A stretch of DNA of 64,000 nucleotides from Nitrospira sp. Lineage in GTDB: Bacteria > Nitrospirota > Nitrospiria > Nitrospirales > Nitrospiraceae. Location: the NCBI GenBank assembly GCA_020697375.1, contig JAJFBJ010000015.1, positions 1 through 64,000 on the forward strand. The letters run 5' to 3'. Position 1 is the first letter of the stretch. Each line of letters opens with the position of its first letter. Both the position numbers and the translations under genes were made by a program. The notes below the pieces were generated by a model that saw nothing but the letters and a program-made list of their open reading frames with translations, made no database searches and was not told the DNA's origin. Shown here one piece after another: positions 28,698 to 37,841 of the stretch.

Positions 28698-30206
28698 TTA
28701 GGCACCGCCCCTGAGTGCACAAATCGCTTCGCGCGCCACTTCCCGATCGTCAAAGTGATGTTTCGTGGTCCCCAGAATCTGATAGTCCTCGTGCCCCTTG
28801 CCGGCAATCAGCACCATATCTCCGGCTTTTGCCTCATGCATCGCCGCCTCGATGGCAGCCCGGCGATCGGCGATCATGCGGTACTGCACATGGGATCGGC
28901 TACGAAGCGCCTCTTTCACCCCCTCTTCGACTTCGCGGAGAATGGAAAGAGGATCTTCGGTGCGCGGGTTGTCCGAGGTCAGCATCACCACGTCGCTATA
29001 CTCAACGGCTGCCCGGCCCATTTTCGGACGTTTGGTCCGGTCGCGATCGCCGCCGCAGCCGAACACGGTAATGATGCGTCCGGTGCGAAGCGCCTGGGCT
29101 GCAGTCAGCAACCGGACCAATGCGTCTTCGGTATGCGCATAGTCCACCACGACCGTGAAGTTTTGACCGGCCTCCACGCGTTCGAACCGCCCCGGCACAT
29201 TGGAGACCGTTCCGACCGCGGATGCAACCTGGTCGAGCGTCATTCCTTCATGCAGTACCACGCCGATAGCGGCCAAGAGATTATAGACATTGTGTTCGCC
29301 GACCAACCGACTTTGTATGGCGCAGCTCCCGGCCGGGCTACGTAGCGTGAGTCGAATACCGGCCGGTGACAGCGCCACGTTCTCCGCATACAGATCGGCC
29401 TGCGGTCCCAGGCCGTAGGTCCATGCCGGCACCTCGCAGAGGTCATGAATGCGCGCGCCCCGGGGATCATCAAGATTGATGATCGCCCGTTTGCGCTCCT
29501 TGCGAGCCCCCGATCGCCCGAGCTCGACAAAGAGTTTGAGCTTCGCCTGGAAGTACCGCTCCATATCGACATGAAAATCGAGATGGTCCTGGGTCAGGTT
29601 CGTAAACACCGCGACATCGAATTCGGAGCCGGCGGTCCGATCCAGGGCCAGCGCATGGGACGACACTTCCATTACCGCCGTATCCATGCCGGCCTCAACC
29701 ATCCGCGCAAAAAGCCTCTGAAGTTCCAATGCTCCCGGGGTCGTGTGAGAAGCCGGGATGGATTCCCTGCCCACGAGGTAGGCGACTGTACCGATAAGTC
29801 CGACCTGTCTGTTTGCTGCCTCAAGCAGGCTTTTCACGATGTAGGTCGTGGTTGTTTTCCCATTCGTACCCGTCACGCCGATCATCCGTAGCCCAGCTGA
29901 TGGGTCGCGGTAGAACCGGCTGCCGAGGAGACCCAACGCAACGCGCGAATCCTGAACGCGAACCGAAGGAATCGATCCGGCCGCGACGCCGCTCTGCACG
30001 ACGACGGCCGCCGCTCCCGCGGCCACCACGCGATCCAGAAACGCATGCCCATCGACCTGCTCTCCCTTCACTGCCACGAAGAGAGAACCGGGCTCGACCT
30101 TTCTGGAATCATCGGTCAGGCCGGTAATGAGCACGCGCTGGTCTCCAATCCGTTCCAGCACTTCAAGGGGCCCCTGAATGTCGGTGATCAGTTCATCGAG
30201 CGTCAT
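28698..30206 (-). CDS. murE: UDP-MurNAc-L-Ala-D-Glu--2,6-diaminopimelate ligase
   Basis: 502 residues from ATG 30206, one base after the ftsI stop. The ATP loop is TGTNGKTTTTYI. The DNPR motif in SDNPRTEDPL marks the meso-diaminopimelate-adding type rather than the lysine type, so this organism should have DAP-type peptidoglycan. KxMGRAA and the C-terminal GKGHEDYQ are also present. Confidence 0.96.
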   Translation of the reverse strand: MTLDELITDIQGPLEVLERIGDQRVLITGLTDDSRKVEPGSLFVAVKGEQVDGHAFLDRVVAAGAAAVVVQSGVAAGSIPSVRVQDSRVALGLLGSRFYRDPSAGLRMIGVTGTNGKTTTTYIVKSLLEAANRQVGLIGTVAYLVGRESIPASHTTPGALELQRLFARMVEAGMDTAVMEVSSHALALDRTAGSEFDVAVFTNLTQDHLDFHVDMERYFQAKLKLFVELGRSGARKERKRAIINLDDPRGARIHDLCEVPAWTYGLGPQADLYAENVALSPAGIRLTLRSPAGSCAIQSRLVGEHNVYNLLAAIGVVLHEGMTLDQVASAVGTVSNVPGRFERVEAGQNFTVVVDYAHTEDALVRLLTAAQALRTGRIITVFGCGGDRDRTKRPKMGRAAVEYSDVVMLTSDNPRTEDPLSILREVEEGVKEALRSRSHVQYRMIADRRAAIEAAMHEAKAGDMVLIAGKGHEDYQILGTTKHHFDDREVAREAICALRGGA

Positions 30207-30207
30207 G

Positions 30208-31926
30208 TCAGGATTTAAGGTTCGCCATCGCGAGCTTGATGGGATCATCCACCGCCACACCAAGATAATTGAGCACCTGCTCTCCGACACGGCGAAAGAC
30301 CGGCGCGGCAACAGTGCCTCCCCAGGCCTCTCCTCGTGGCTCGTCGATCACTACGATCATCGCCAACCGCGGCTCCTCCGCCGGAACATACCCGAGAAAG
30401 GAACCGACGAGCAGTTGAGACGAATAGGCTCCGGTGCGAGGATCGACCTTTTGCGCCGTGCCTGTCTTGCCGGCCACGCGATAGCCTGGAATCGCCGCTT
30501 TCCCGCCTGTCCCGCCGGTGACGACTCCCTCCAGAAGAGTGGTCAAGGTCCGGGCTGTCTCGGCCGAGATAACACGCCGCTTCGCTTGCGGCATGGTCTG
30601 CGCCACCAACTGACCCTTGGCGTTACGGATTTCGGAAACGAGATACGGCTTCATCAAAACGCCGCCATTGGCGATGGCTGACACGGCCGTGACCATCTGA
30701 AGCGGTGTCACGCCGATTTCCTGCCCCATCGAGATGGAGGCAAGGGAACGCTTTCCCCATTGGCGCGGACCTCGCAACAATCCGGCCGTTTCGCCCGGCA
30801 AATCCACACCGGTCTTATCACCGAATCCAAATTCCTTGAGATAGTCGAAAACCCGCCACTCGCCCAGCGCCATGCCGACCTTGGCCGCGCCGATATTGCT
30901 CGACTTCTGAATCATCTGCGCGAAGGACATCCATCCTAATTTTTCATGGTCGTGAATGATCGTCCTGGCGATCGGCAGCTGCCCGTTTTCGCCGTAAATC
31001 ATGCTGTCGGGCCTCATCACCTTTTCCTCAAGCGCCGCCGCCGCAATGACGGCCTTCATCGTCGAGCCCGGCTCATAGGCATCCGTCAGCGCGCGATTGC
31101 GCCAGCGGTCGGGAGCCAACGCCGCGACCGCGTTAGGATCGAACCGCGGGCTGACGGCCATGGCCAGTACCTCTCCGGTCCTGGGATCCATGACGATGAT
31201 CGTACCGGACTTGGCATTGGATCGGCTCACCGCCTCATCCAGCTCTTTTTCAGCGATATACTGAATCACTTCGTCCACAGTCAGGGTCAGGCTGTGACCG
31301 GCCGCGGCCCCTTCTTCATTGAGTCCCCTTGGAAAGACCGCGCGTCCCAAGGCATCCCGCTGTAACACCACAGCTCGTTTTTCGCCCCGCAGGTATTGCT
31401 CGTACCGCAGCTCTACCCCTTCCAGCCCGCGATCGTCCATCCCGGCGAATCCCAATACATGCGAGAGCAGCGGACCCTTCGGATAAAAGCGCCGCCCCTC
31501 CATAACCACCCCTACACCACCGAGGGAAAGCCGCTCGAGCCGTCGCCCCTGCTCCGGCTCAAGCTTTCTCGCCAGCCACACGAAATGTTTTTCCTGTTTC
31601 AGTTTTTTTTCGATTTCCGTCGCCTTCACATGCAAAATCGGCGAGAGGCTTCTCGCTGTCTGACCCGGATTGTCAAGGGATGTCGGCACGCCGAATACGG
31701 AGGGCACGTCCATGTTCATGGCCAGCACCTTGCTGTTCCGATCATAGATCGTTCCACGCGCGCCTTCGAGGGTGATATTTTTCTGATGTTGTCGATCGGC
31801 CCTCAGCGTCAGGGCCTCGGCCTGCATGACCTGCAGATTCACCAAACGGACGAGGACCAGTATAAATGCAATGACCAGCCCGCAAGCCACGACTCTACGG
31901 CGACCACGAAAGGGCATTGCGGCCAC
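30208..31926 (-). CDS. ftsI: septal peptidoglycan transpeptidase FtsI (PBP3)
   Basis: 572 residues: a basic N-terminus and one membrane anchor (about 11-33), the pedestal domain, then the transpeptidase with STMK, SSN and KTGTAQ motifs. It crosslinks septal wall made by FtsW. The GTG start shares one base with the ftsL stop; ATG 31917 is three codons in. No PASTA domains. Confidence 0.97.
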   Translation of the reverse strand: MAAMPFRGRRRVVACGLVIAFILVLVRLVNLQVMQAEALTLRADRQHQKNITLEGARGTIYDRNSKVLAMNMDVPSVFGVPTSLDNPGQTARSLSPILHVKATEIEKKLKQEKHFVWLARKLEPEQGRRLERLSLGGVGVVMEGRRFYPKGPLLSHVLGFAGMDDRGLEGVELRYEQYLRGEKRAVVLQRDALGRAVFPRGLNEEGAAAGHSLTLTVDEVIQYIAEKELDEAVSRSNAKSGTIIVMDPRTGEVLAMAVSPRFDPNAVAALAPDRWRNRALTDAYEPGSTMKAVIAAAALEEKVMRPDSMIYGENGQLPIARTIIHDHEKLGWMSFAQMIQKSSNIGAAKVGMALGEWRVFDYLKEFGFGDKTGVDLPGETAGLLRGPRQWGKRSLASISMGQEIGVTPLQMVTAVSAIANGGVLMKPYLVSEIRNAKGQLVAQTMPQAKRRVISAETARTLTTLLEGVVTGGTGGKAAIPGYRVAGKTGTAQKVDPRTGAYSSQLLVGSFLGYVPAEEPRLAMIVVIDEPRGEAWGGTVAAPVFRRVGEQVLNYLGVAVDDPIKLAMANLKS

Positions 31927-32258
31927 TATCGCCCTCTCCGTGTCACCATATTTTTGGCGATCCGCATTTCGCCCTCCGCGACGATCGGATTCGCCGGCGC
32001 CTCCGGCTCGATATTAATGACGACGACCTGACCTTTTTCCGGTTGCATCATCCCCAGTTTGTCACCGGCCAAACGAGCGATCCGTTCTGGCGCCGTCAGA
32101 GTTGAGAGCTTCACGCGCAGCTCGTCGCGTTCGCGCTCAAGGGCCACCTTCTGAATCTTCAATCGCTCTATGTGATAGCCGATACGGACAATGTCCACCC
32201 GCTCCCACACAAACAGTAATATCAGCGAGGTGACCGCGGCAAATGCGACGGCTTTCAT
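31926..32258 (-). CDS. ftsL: cell division protein FtsL
   Basis: 110 residues from ATG 32258, which overlaps the rsmH stop (ATGA) and follows AAGGAGA. One membrane segment (about 3-20) precedes a leucine-zipper coiled coil. Sequence conservation is always low in this family; position between rsmH and ftsI plus topology carry the call. It bridges FtsQ/FtsB with the FtsWI synthase. Confidence 0.88.
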   Translation of the reverse strand: MKAVAFAAVTSLILLFVWERVDIVRIGYHIERLKIQKVALERERDELRVKLSTLTAPERIARLAGDKLGMMQPEKGQVVVINIEPEAPANPIVAEGEMRIAKNMVTRRGR

Positions 32259-33178
32259 TGCATACTCTCCTTGGATATCCGCTCTCCGACGCGCAACTTG
32301 GCGCTTCGTGAACGCGGGTTTCGACATCGCTCGATTTCCGAAGCCATGACCGGCTTTTTCGTCAGCACGCTTAGCAAAGCTCCGGAGCCTGCCGCCAGAG
32401 CCCGAAACGTATGCTTCACGATTCTATCTTCCAGCGAATGAAACGAAACGGCACAAACACGGCCGCCCGGCACCAGCAGGTCCACGGCATCCCGGAGCGC
32501 CGGCTCAAGCACGTCCAATTCATGATTGACTGCGATGCGCAACGCTTGAAAGGTACGCGTGGCGCAATGAATGCGCCCATGGCGATATGAGGCCGGCACG
32601 GCTCGCTCCACCACGGCTGCCAGTTTCCAGGTCGTCCCGATCACTTCCTGCATCCTTGTCTGCACAATCGCCCGGGCAATTCTCCGTGAATACCGCTCTT
32701 CCCCGAACCGGTAGATCAGATCCGCCAATTCTGTTTCGGGCAGATCACGGACCAGATCCACTGCCGTGCGTCCCTCAGTCTGGTCCATGCGCATGTCCAA
32801 CGGACCGTCCTCCCGGAAGCTGAATCCACGCTCCTTGCGATCGAGTTGAGGAGATGACACACCAAGATCAAAGATCATCCCATCGATCTGCCGCAGTCCA
32901 CTTTCATGGACATGGGTCTTGAGATCCCGAAAGTTCCCATGCCGTAAGTGCACACGAGCCATGCGGTCTTGCAGACGACTTTGCGCCTCCGCGAGCGCTG
33001 CAGCATCGCGGTCGATTCCAACTAGGATGCCATTTGGAGCGCTGTGATCGAGGATGCGAGCAGCGAGTCCTGCGTATCCGAGAGTGCAGTCCACGTAAAC
33101 TCCACCTGGTTTGCACTGTAGCCAAAACAAGATCTCTTCGACTAAAACAGGGTCGTGAGACTCATGAGCAGGATCCAT
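32255..33178 (-). CDS. rsmH: 16S rRNA (cytosine-1402-N4)-methyltransferase RsmH
   Basis: 307 residues from ATG 33178. A longer frame begins at 33226, but that codon overlaps the predicted -10 box, so it cannot lie on this transcript. HDPVLVEEIL, VDCTLGYAG (SAM site) and the C-terminal SFHSLEDRIVKH are family hallmarks. It is the first gene of the division cluster; mraZ, usually before it, is missing. Confidence 0.96.
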   Translation of the reverse strand: MDPAHESHDPVLVEEILFWLQCKPGGVYVDCTLGYAGLAARILDHSAPNGILVGIDRDAAALAEAQSRLQDRMARVHLRHGNFRDLKTHVHESGLRQIDGMIFDLGVSSPQLDRKERGFSFREDGPLDMRMDQTEGRTAVDLVRDLPETELADLIYRFGEERYSRRIARAIVQTRMQEVIGTTWKLAAVVERAVPASYRHGRIHCATRTFQALRIAVNHELDVLEPALRDAVDLLVPGGRVCAVSFHSLEDRIVKHTFRALAAGSGALLSVLTKKPVMASEIERCRNPRSRSAKLRVGERISKESMQ

Positions 33179-33482
33179 CTTTCCATTTCCACCCACTTCA
33201 TCCCACCATTGGGCTGGAGTATACACTCAACCAAATGACTGTCAATCAATTTTGCCCGCATAATCAATAATATTGTTTCATCCAGCAAATGATATGAACA
33301 AGAATGAACAGAAAGTTATCCACAATGTGGATAGTGCTGTGGGGAACTCTCCCACCACTAAACGTGGAGTTCAAATACGGACCTAAAAAGCATGGTTGTT
33401 TTGTCAATGAGCGGGTGCAATGGGACGCGTTGTTCTCATAATATCCCCGGAAGAAAGCGAACCAGACGTGTGCCGCCGTACC
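33179..33482. promoter_or_regulatory. AT-rich intergenic region with DnaA-box-like sites, upstream of rsmH
   Basis: This 304-base gap contains no gene. Besides the rsmH promoter it has a stretch markedly richer in A and T than its surroundings (about 33230-33315). Next to it is a perfect TTATCCACA (33316-33324), then one base and TGTGGATAG (33326-33334) facing it, and TGTGGGGAA (33338-33346). The first is the E. coli DnaA-box consensus; the others differ from it by one and two positions when reverse-complemented. The role could be DnaA control of the dcw promoter or an origin-like element. Confidence 0.45.
33218..33245 (-). promoter_or_regulatory. sigma70 promoter of the dcw cluster
   Basis: Minus-strand TTGACA (33245-33240) and TATACT (33223-33218) are separated by 16 bases, with TG directly before the -10. 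Transcription would start near 33211, about 33 bases before rsmH. This is the strongest promoter-like match upstream of the division genes. Confidence 0.6.
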
Positions 33483-34775
33483 CTACGGGTATAAACGGTA
33501 CAGCATCCTTGGGAAGGGAATCGTTTCTCGTACATGCTCCAGCCCGCAAATCCAGGCCACCGCCCGTTCAATGCCCATTCCAAAACCGGCATGCGGAACT
33601 GAGCCGTACCGTCGGAGGTCGAGATACCATTGAAATGCTTCGACCGGCAGATAGTGGTCCTGAAGACGGGCTAAAAGTCTGTCCTGCCTGTCAATTCGTT
33701 GCCCCCCACCGATGATCTCCCCGTATCCTTCCGGGGCCAATACATCCATGCAAAGCGCGAGATCATGACGATCCGGGTCCGTCTCCATATAAAAGGCTTT
33801 GAGCGCCGCAGGGTACCGATGCACGATCACCGGCCGATCGAATTCATTGGAAAGAATCGTTTCCTCATCGCCACCGAAATCCTCTCCGCGCTTCGTAGGA
33901 TTTCCCTTCTGTTGCAGAATCTCAACGGCCTCGTCATACGTGATGCGGGGAAAAGGCGTTGTGACGCGCTCCAACTTCTGCAGGTCGCGCTCAAGGATGC
34001 GAAGTTCCGCGCGGCGCGACCTCAATACATCGGCCACGATATGCGATAAAAACTGTTCGGCCAAATCCATCATGTCCGGCAGCTGTGCAAACGCTACTTC
34101 GGGTTCAACCATCCAAAATTCCATCAAATGGCGTCGAGTCTTGGATTTCTCTGCGCGAAAGGTCGGGCCAAAGCAATACACCTTGCCGAAGGCCGCTGCC
34201 GCCGCCTCACTGTAAAGTTGTCCGCTCTGGGTTAGGTAGGCCGTCTCCTCGAAGTATTGAGTCTGAAACAATGTCGTGGTTCCCTCGCAGGCATTCGGCG
34301 TGAAAATCGGAGCATCCACCAGCGTAAATCCCCGATCATCGAAAAAATTCCGACAGGCGCGAATAATTTGGTGACGGACTCGGAGAACGGCATGTTGCCG
34401 GCTGGAACGCAGCCAGAGATGGCGGTGTTCCATGAGAAACCCCGTCCCGTGTTCTTTGGGTTGAATGGGAAAAGGTTCCGCCACCTGCAGCACATCAAGA
34501 TGGCTGACATCGAGCTCATACCCGCCAGGTGCACGAACGTCGTGGCGCAACATTCCGGTCACAACGACACTCGACTCCTGCGTGAGCTCACCTGACCTCG
34601 CAAACTGCTCCTCCCCCACCGCTCCCTTGCTGACTACCGCTTGGATGTCTCCGGTTCCATCCCGAAGAATCAGAAAATGCAATTTCCCCTTGTCGCGCCG
34701 GCTGCGAAGCCATCCGCGAATCGTCACCTCCTTCTCGGCATGAGCGGCCGCTTCATCGATGTAGATCACAGACAT
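33483..34775 (-). CDS. asnS: asparaginyl-tRNA synthetase
   Basis: 430 residues, class II synthetase: N-terminal OB anticodon-binding fold (about 15-105) and a catalytic domain with motif 2 [21 protein letters not shown] and motif 3 [12 protein letters not shown]. AsnS rather than AspS is supported by its length and lack of a GAD insertion. GAAGGA lies before the ATG. The genome therefore can charge tRNA-Asn directly. Confidence 0.94.
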   Translation of the reverse strand: MSVIYIDEAAAHAEKEVTIRGWLRSRRDKGKLHFLILRDGTGDIQAVVSKGAVGEEQFARSGELTQESSVVVTGMLRHDVRAPGGYELDVSHLDVLQVAEPFPIQPKEHGTGFLMEHRHLWLRSSRQHAVLRVRHQIIRACRNFFDDRGFTLVDAPIFTPNACEGTTTLFQTQYFEETAYLTQSGQLYSEAAAAAFGKVYCFGPTFRAEKSKTRRHLMEFWMVEPEVAFAQLPDMMDLAEQFLSHIVADVLRSRRAELRILERDLQKLERVTTPFPRITYDEAVEILQQKGNPTKRGEDFGGDEETILSNEFDRPVIVHRYPAALKAFYMETDPDRHDLALCMDVLAPEGYGEIIGGGQRIDRQDRLLARLQDHYLPVEAFQWYLDLRRYGSVPHAGFGMGIERAVAWICGLEHVRETIPFPRMLYRLYP

Positions 34776-34915
34776 GAGCAGATCCTTCAGTTATGGACAT
34801 TGACGGATGCGGGCAAGGAAGGAAGCGTAGCGAACGGCGGAGGGGTTTTCAAGCGCATCGTAATTAGCCCGTTTCGTTGACACAACTTCGTCCCAAGGGC
34901 ATCATCATATTCCTT

Positions 34916-36007
34916 ATGCGCATGACATCCGTTCACCATACCAACCTTCTTTCGCCTCTGTTCATCACCGTTGTTCTGCTTAATCCAACATCAGCTCCAC
35001 GAGCGGGAGAGTTCAGGCTGGATAATCCCTTAAACCCGCCGGGAAAAATCTATTGGTGTCCGAACCGCACGGCCGACAAGCAGATCACGGCTACCCCTGA
35101 CTCTGGCTGCTCCGCCCTTTATGACGCGCAGCACGATTCCAGGATACCGAACACAGTCGACCCATCCGGCCATGACGAATCGGCTCAAAAAGAACCGCTC
35201 AGGATCGTCGATATTCAGAATGAAGCCTCGAAGTTCGCCAAGGAGTACCGCGAATTCGTCGACTGCTGCGCCAGTGACTGGGATTCGATCGAACGAATCG
35301 ACGAACTGCTAGCGCGATCCCATCACATCCTGATGTCGGTCCAGCAGAAGGGTGTGTACAACAGCGCCGGTTTCGGGGTGGGCAGCGGTGCGGTCGGGTT
35401 GGGCGGAGGCGCGGGCCAATCACCAAAACTCGGAACCTTCGCGCGCCAGTGGACCCTCAGTGAAATCGTCGGCACCGTCGCCACCGCGCGGGACGATCTC
35501 GCCAAAATAAAAACCCGGCTCAAGGAGCTCGGTGAGCAACTCGAACAAGTCGACTCCCTGGGTTATGAGCAGCGCGCGAAAGAGGAGCGGCGCATCGAGG
35601 AGGAACGCGAAGCGATCAAGCGCCAGATGCGGCCCAGGAAACCACCGGCTTCGGCCCCGACTGGTATGGATATTCAAGACAGCACGATCCCGACAAGGAT
35701 CGGCGGAGACATCGAGAACACGAATTTGAACCGCTCGCTCAATCCCAGCTTCGGAGCCGACATCGGGTCCACGGTCTCGCCCTATAGCGACGTCAATGAA
35801 TCGCTCCGTCCCCGACGGGGAGAAGACCTCAAGGATAGCAACCTGCCGGATCGCATCGGACCCCACACGCAGGACACCACCCTGCCGAATGCGTTCGGAT
35901 TTGATATTAACGGGGCCGACAATGTAGACGGCAGATCGTCCCTGCAGATGCGCGGAGTCGGCCCATCGATCGGCGATTCACCTCTGAACAGCCAATCCCG
36001 CCGGTAG
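34916..36007 (+). CDS. putative secreted protein with C-terminal repeats
   Basis: About 363 residues from ATG 34916 (ATG 34922 is also possible). A signal peptide with a hydrophobic stretch LLSPLFITVVLL and a possible cleavage after PRA is present. The middle part holds a coiled coil with many Glu and Arg. The last 110 residues contain imperfect 13-17-residue units with patterns such as DIQDSTIPTRIG, DLKDSNLPDRIG and TQDTTLPNAFG. Four cysteines lie in the N-terminal half. I do not recognise a family. Confidence 0.75.
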   Translation: MRMTSVHHTNLLSPLFITVVLLNPTSAPRAGEFRLDNPLNPPGKIYWCPNRTADKQITATPDSGCSALYDAQHDSRIPNTVDPSGHDESAQKEPLRIVDIQNEASKFAKEYREFVDCCASDWDSIERIDELLARSHHILMSVQQKGVYNSAGFGVGSGAVGLGGGAGQSPKLGTFARQWTLSEIVGTVATARDDLAKIKTRLKELGEQLEQVDSLGYEQRAKEERRIEEEREAIKRQMRPRKPPASAPTGMDIQDSTIPTRIGGDIENTNLNRSLNPSFGADIGSTVSPYSDVNESLRPRRGEDLKDSNLPDRIGPHTQDTTLPNAFGFDINGADNVDGRSSLQMRGVGPSIGDSPLNSQSRR

Positions 36008-36035
36008 GCTCTTATCCATCAGTTTCGCGCTGGCC

Positions 36036-37055
36036 CTACTCTTTCGGAAAGGCTGAAGGAAGAGCTTCCCAATGGACGCCTCCGTCGACACTCCGGTACA
36101 AGCCGCTGCCATTGGTTCCGGCGTAGAACAGCTTGGGATCGATCGCGCTCTGCGCCAGTGACCGCACGTTGGTCGACGCCAAGCCGTCATTGAGAGTCGC
36201 CCACGTCTTCCCACCGTCCTCACTCCGATGAATTCCGTCTCGTCCGGCCAGATAGAGCACATCCGAGCGCGCACGATCCAGCACCATGGCCATCAGCATT
36301 TGATCATGGAGCGACTCGCCCATACGCACCCAGGAGGCCGCACCATCCGTTGTTTTAAAGAGACCGGCCAGCGTCGCGGCATAGACAGTCTCCGGCGAAA
36401 ACGGATCGACCTGCACCGAGATGACACTCAGCGCGCGCGATGTCTTCACCATGCCGGCCGGCACCAGGCCGTTATTCACTTGCACCCAATGCGCCCCTTG
36501 GCTGATCGATTTGTAGACCCCGCCGCTTGTGCCGGCATAGAGCAGGGATGATCGAGTGGGATCCATTCCAAGCGCCATGACCATCAACACTTCCTTCATG
36601 CCTTCCATCCGTTTGGTCCAACGCTCGCCGCCGTTTTTTGATTCAAATACGCCCATAGTGGTGGCCAGGAAGAGATGTGTGTCGTCGGACGGGTCGAAGA
36701 TGAACTGGTTCACGACGGAAGAAATCGTGGCATCATCCAGCCCAATGCGTAATGAGGTCCAGCGCTGGCCCCCGTCATAACTCTTATACACGGCATCGCC
36801 TTTGGTGCCCGCATAGATGGTCGCGGGGTAGGACGGATCGATTGCCAGCGCAATCACACGCGAATAGCTCATCCCCTTGGAGAGATTGGTCCAGGTCTTT
36901 CCGCCATCGCGCGTTTTGTAAATATAGTCATTGGTCGCGATATAGATGATGTCGGGATTCGTCGGATGCAATTCAATGACGACGATCGGATCGCTGCCGG
37001 TGCAACCACCCAAATACAACGTGAGGAAAAGCACACAGATAAGAATTCTAGTCAT
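36036..37055 (-). CDS. beta-propeller lipoprotein (YCF48/sortilin-like BNR repeats)
   Basis: About 339 residues from ATG 37055, where a lipoprotein signal begins: MTRILICVLFLTLYLGGC, with lipobox LGGC. The mature part consists of seven or so repeats with the pattern Y-x-S/T-x-D-G-G-x-x-W (TRDGGKTW, SYDGGQRW, SEDGGKTW, SVDGGVHW), which form blades of a propeller. Such proteins are usually binding or assembly factors; the ligand here is unknown. The longer frame to 37106 only adds residues before the signal. Confidence 0.85.
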   Translation of the reverse strand: MTRILICVLFLTLYLGGCTGSDPIVVIELHPTNPDIIYIATNDYIYKTRDGGKTWTNLSKGMSYSRVIALAIDPSYPATIYAGTKGDAVYKSYDGGQRWTSLRIGLDDATISSVVNQFIFDPSDDTHLFLATTMGVFESKNGGERWTKRMEGMKEVLMVMALGMDPTRSSLLYAGTSGGVYKSISQGAHWVQVNNGLVPAGMVKTSRALSVISVQVDPFSPETVYAATLAGLFKTTDGAASWVRMGESLHDQMLMAMVLDRARSDVLYLAGRDGIHRSEDGGKTWATLNDGLASTNVRSLAQSAIDPKLFYAGTNGSGLYRSVDGGVHWEALPSAFPKE

Positions 37056-37202
37056 ATTACAAACTGGCGGAGTCCCTATGGGATGAATACCCGGGTCGTC
37101 TGGCAAGGCCTCAGCTAGAGAGGAGGCAGGAACGCATCGACCTTGGACGTCGAGCCTCAGAACCAGGCCAGAAGGCAGCTGGAGGCTTTTTTCACCATCC
37201 GG

Positions 37203-37700
37203 TCAGCGATAGTTGGTGAACTGCAAATCAATACCAAAATCTTTCCCCTTCAAGAACGCAATCGCAGCCTGTAGGTCATCCTTGCTTTTACTGAGCACCC
37301 GCACTTGCTCACCCTGGATTTGCGCCTGCACCTTTAATTTGGATTCTTTCACGGCCTTCGTAATTTCCTTGGCCTTCTCCGTCGAGATGCCGCTCTGAAT
37401 CTTGATGACCTGCCGAACCGTGGCGCCGAGCGCTTCTTCGATCTTGCCGTAGTCCAGCGCCTTCAGCGAGACCGCGCGCTTCACGCACTTGGTCTTGATG
37501 ATCTCATTGACCGCATTCAGCTTATACTCATCATCCGAGAGGACCACCAGTTCCTTTTCTTTCTCTCTCAACGTAATCTCGCTCTTCGAATCCTTGAAGT
37601 CAAACCGCTGCTTGATCTCCTTGGTCGCTTGATCGACGACGTTTTTCATTTCCTGCATGTTCACTTCCGACACCACATCAAAGGACGATTGATCAGCCAT
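37203..37700 (-). CDS. yajQ: YajQ family cyclic-di-GMP-binding protein
   Basis: 165 residues from ATG 37700, preceded by GAGGGA. It starts [18 protein letters not shown] and has the family's two alternating alpha/beta domains. YajQ-type proteins bind cyclic-di-GMP or nucleic acids in other bacteria. It is a single gene between cstA and the propeller lipoprotein. Confidence 0.94.
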   Translation of the reverse strand: MADQSSFDVVSEVNMQEMKNVVDQATKEIKQRFDFKDSKSEITLREKEKELVVLSDDEYKLNAVNEIIKTKCVKRAVSLKALDYGKIEEALGATVRQVIKIQSGISTEKAKEITKAVKESKLKVQAQIQGEQVRVLSKSKDDLQAAIAFLKGKDFGIDLQFTNYR

Positions 37701-37841
37701 GGTTGTATTCCCTCGCACTCATCATATTTTTAAAGCATCGTGACCAATAAACCTGGGCGATCTGCTGAACCTGCATGCCCTCCACAAGTCTACTCCAAGC
37801 CGGCAGACCATCGCTTGCCATAGATATTCGTCCATTGGAAG

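Noticed and set aside
37154..37192. Hairpin GCCTCAG/CTGGAGGC followed by six T on the plus strand, like a terminator.
   Set aside because: No plus-strand gene ends nearby and the stem has a bulge and an 18-base loop; the T-run is on the wrong strand for yajQ.
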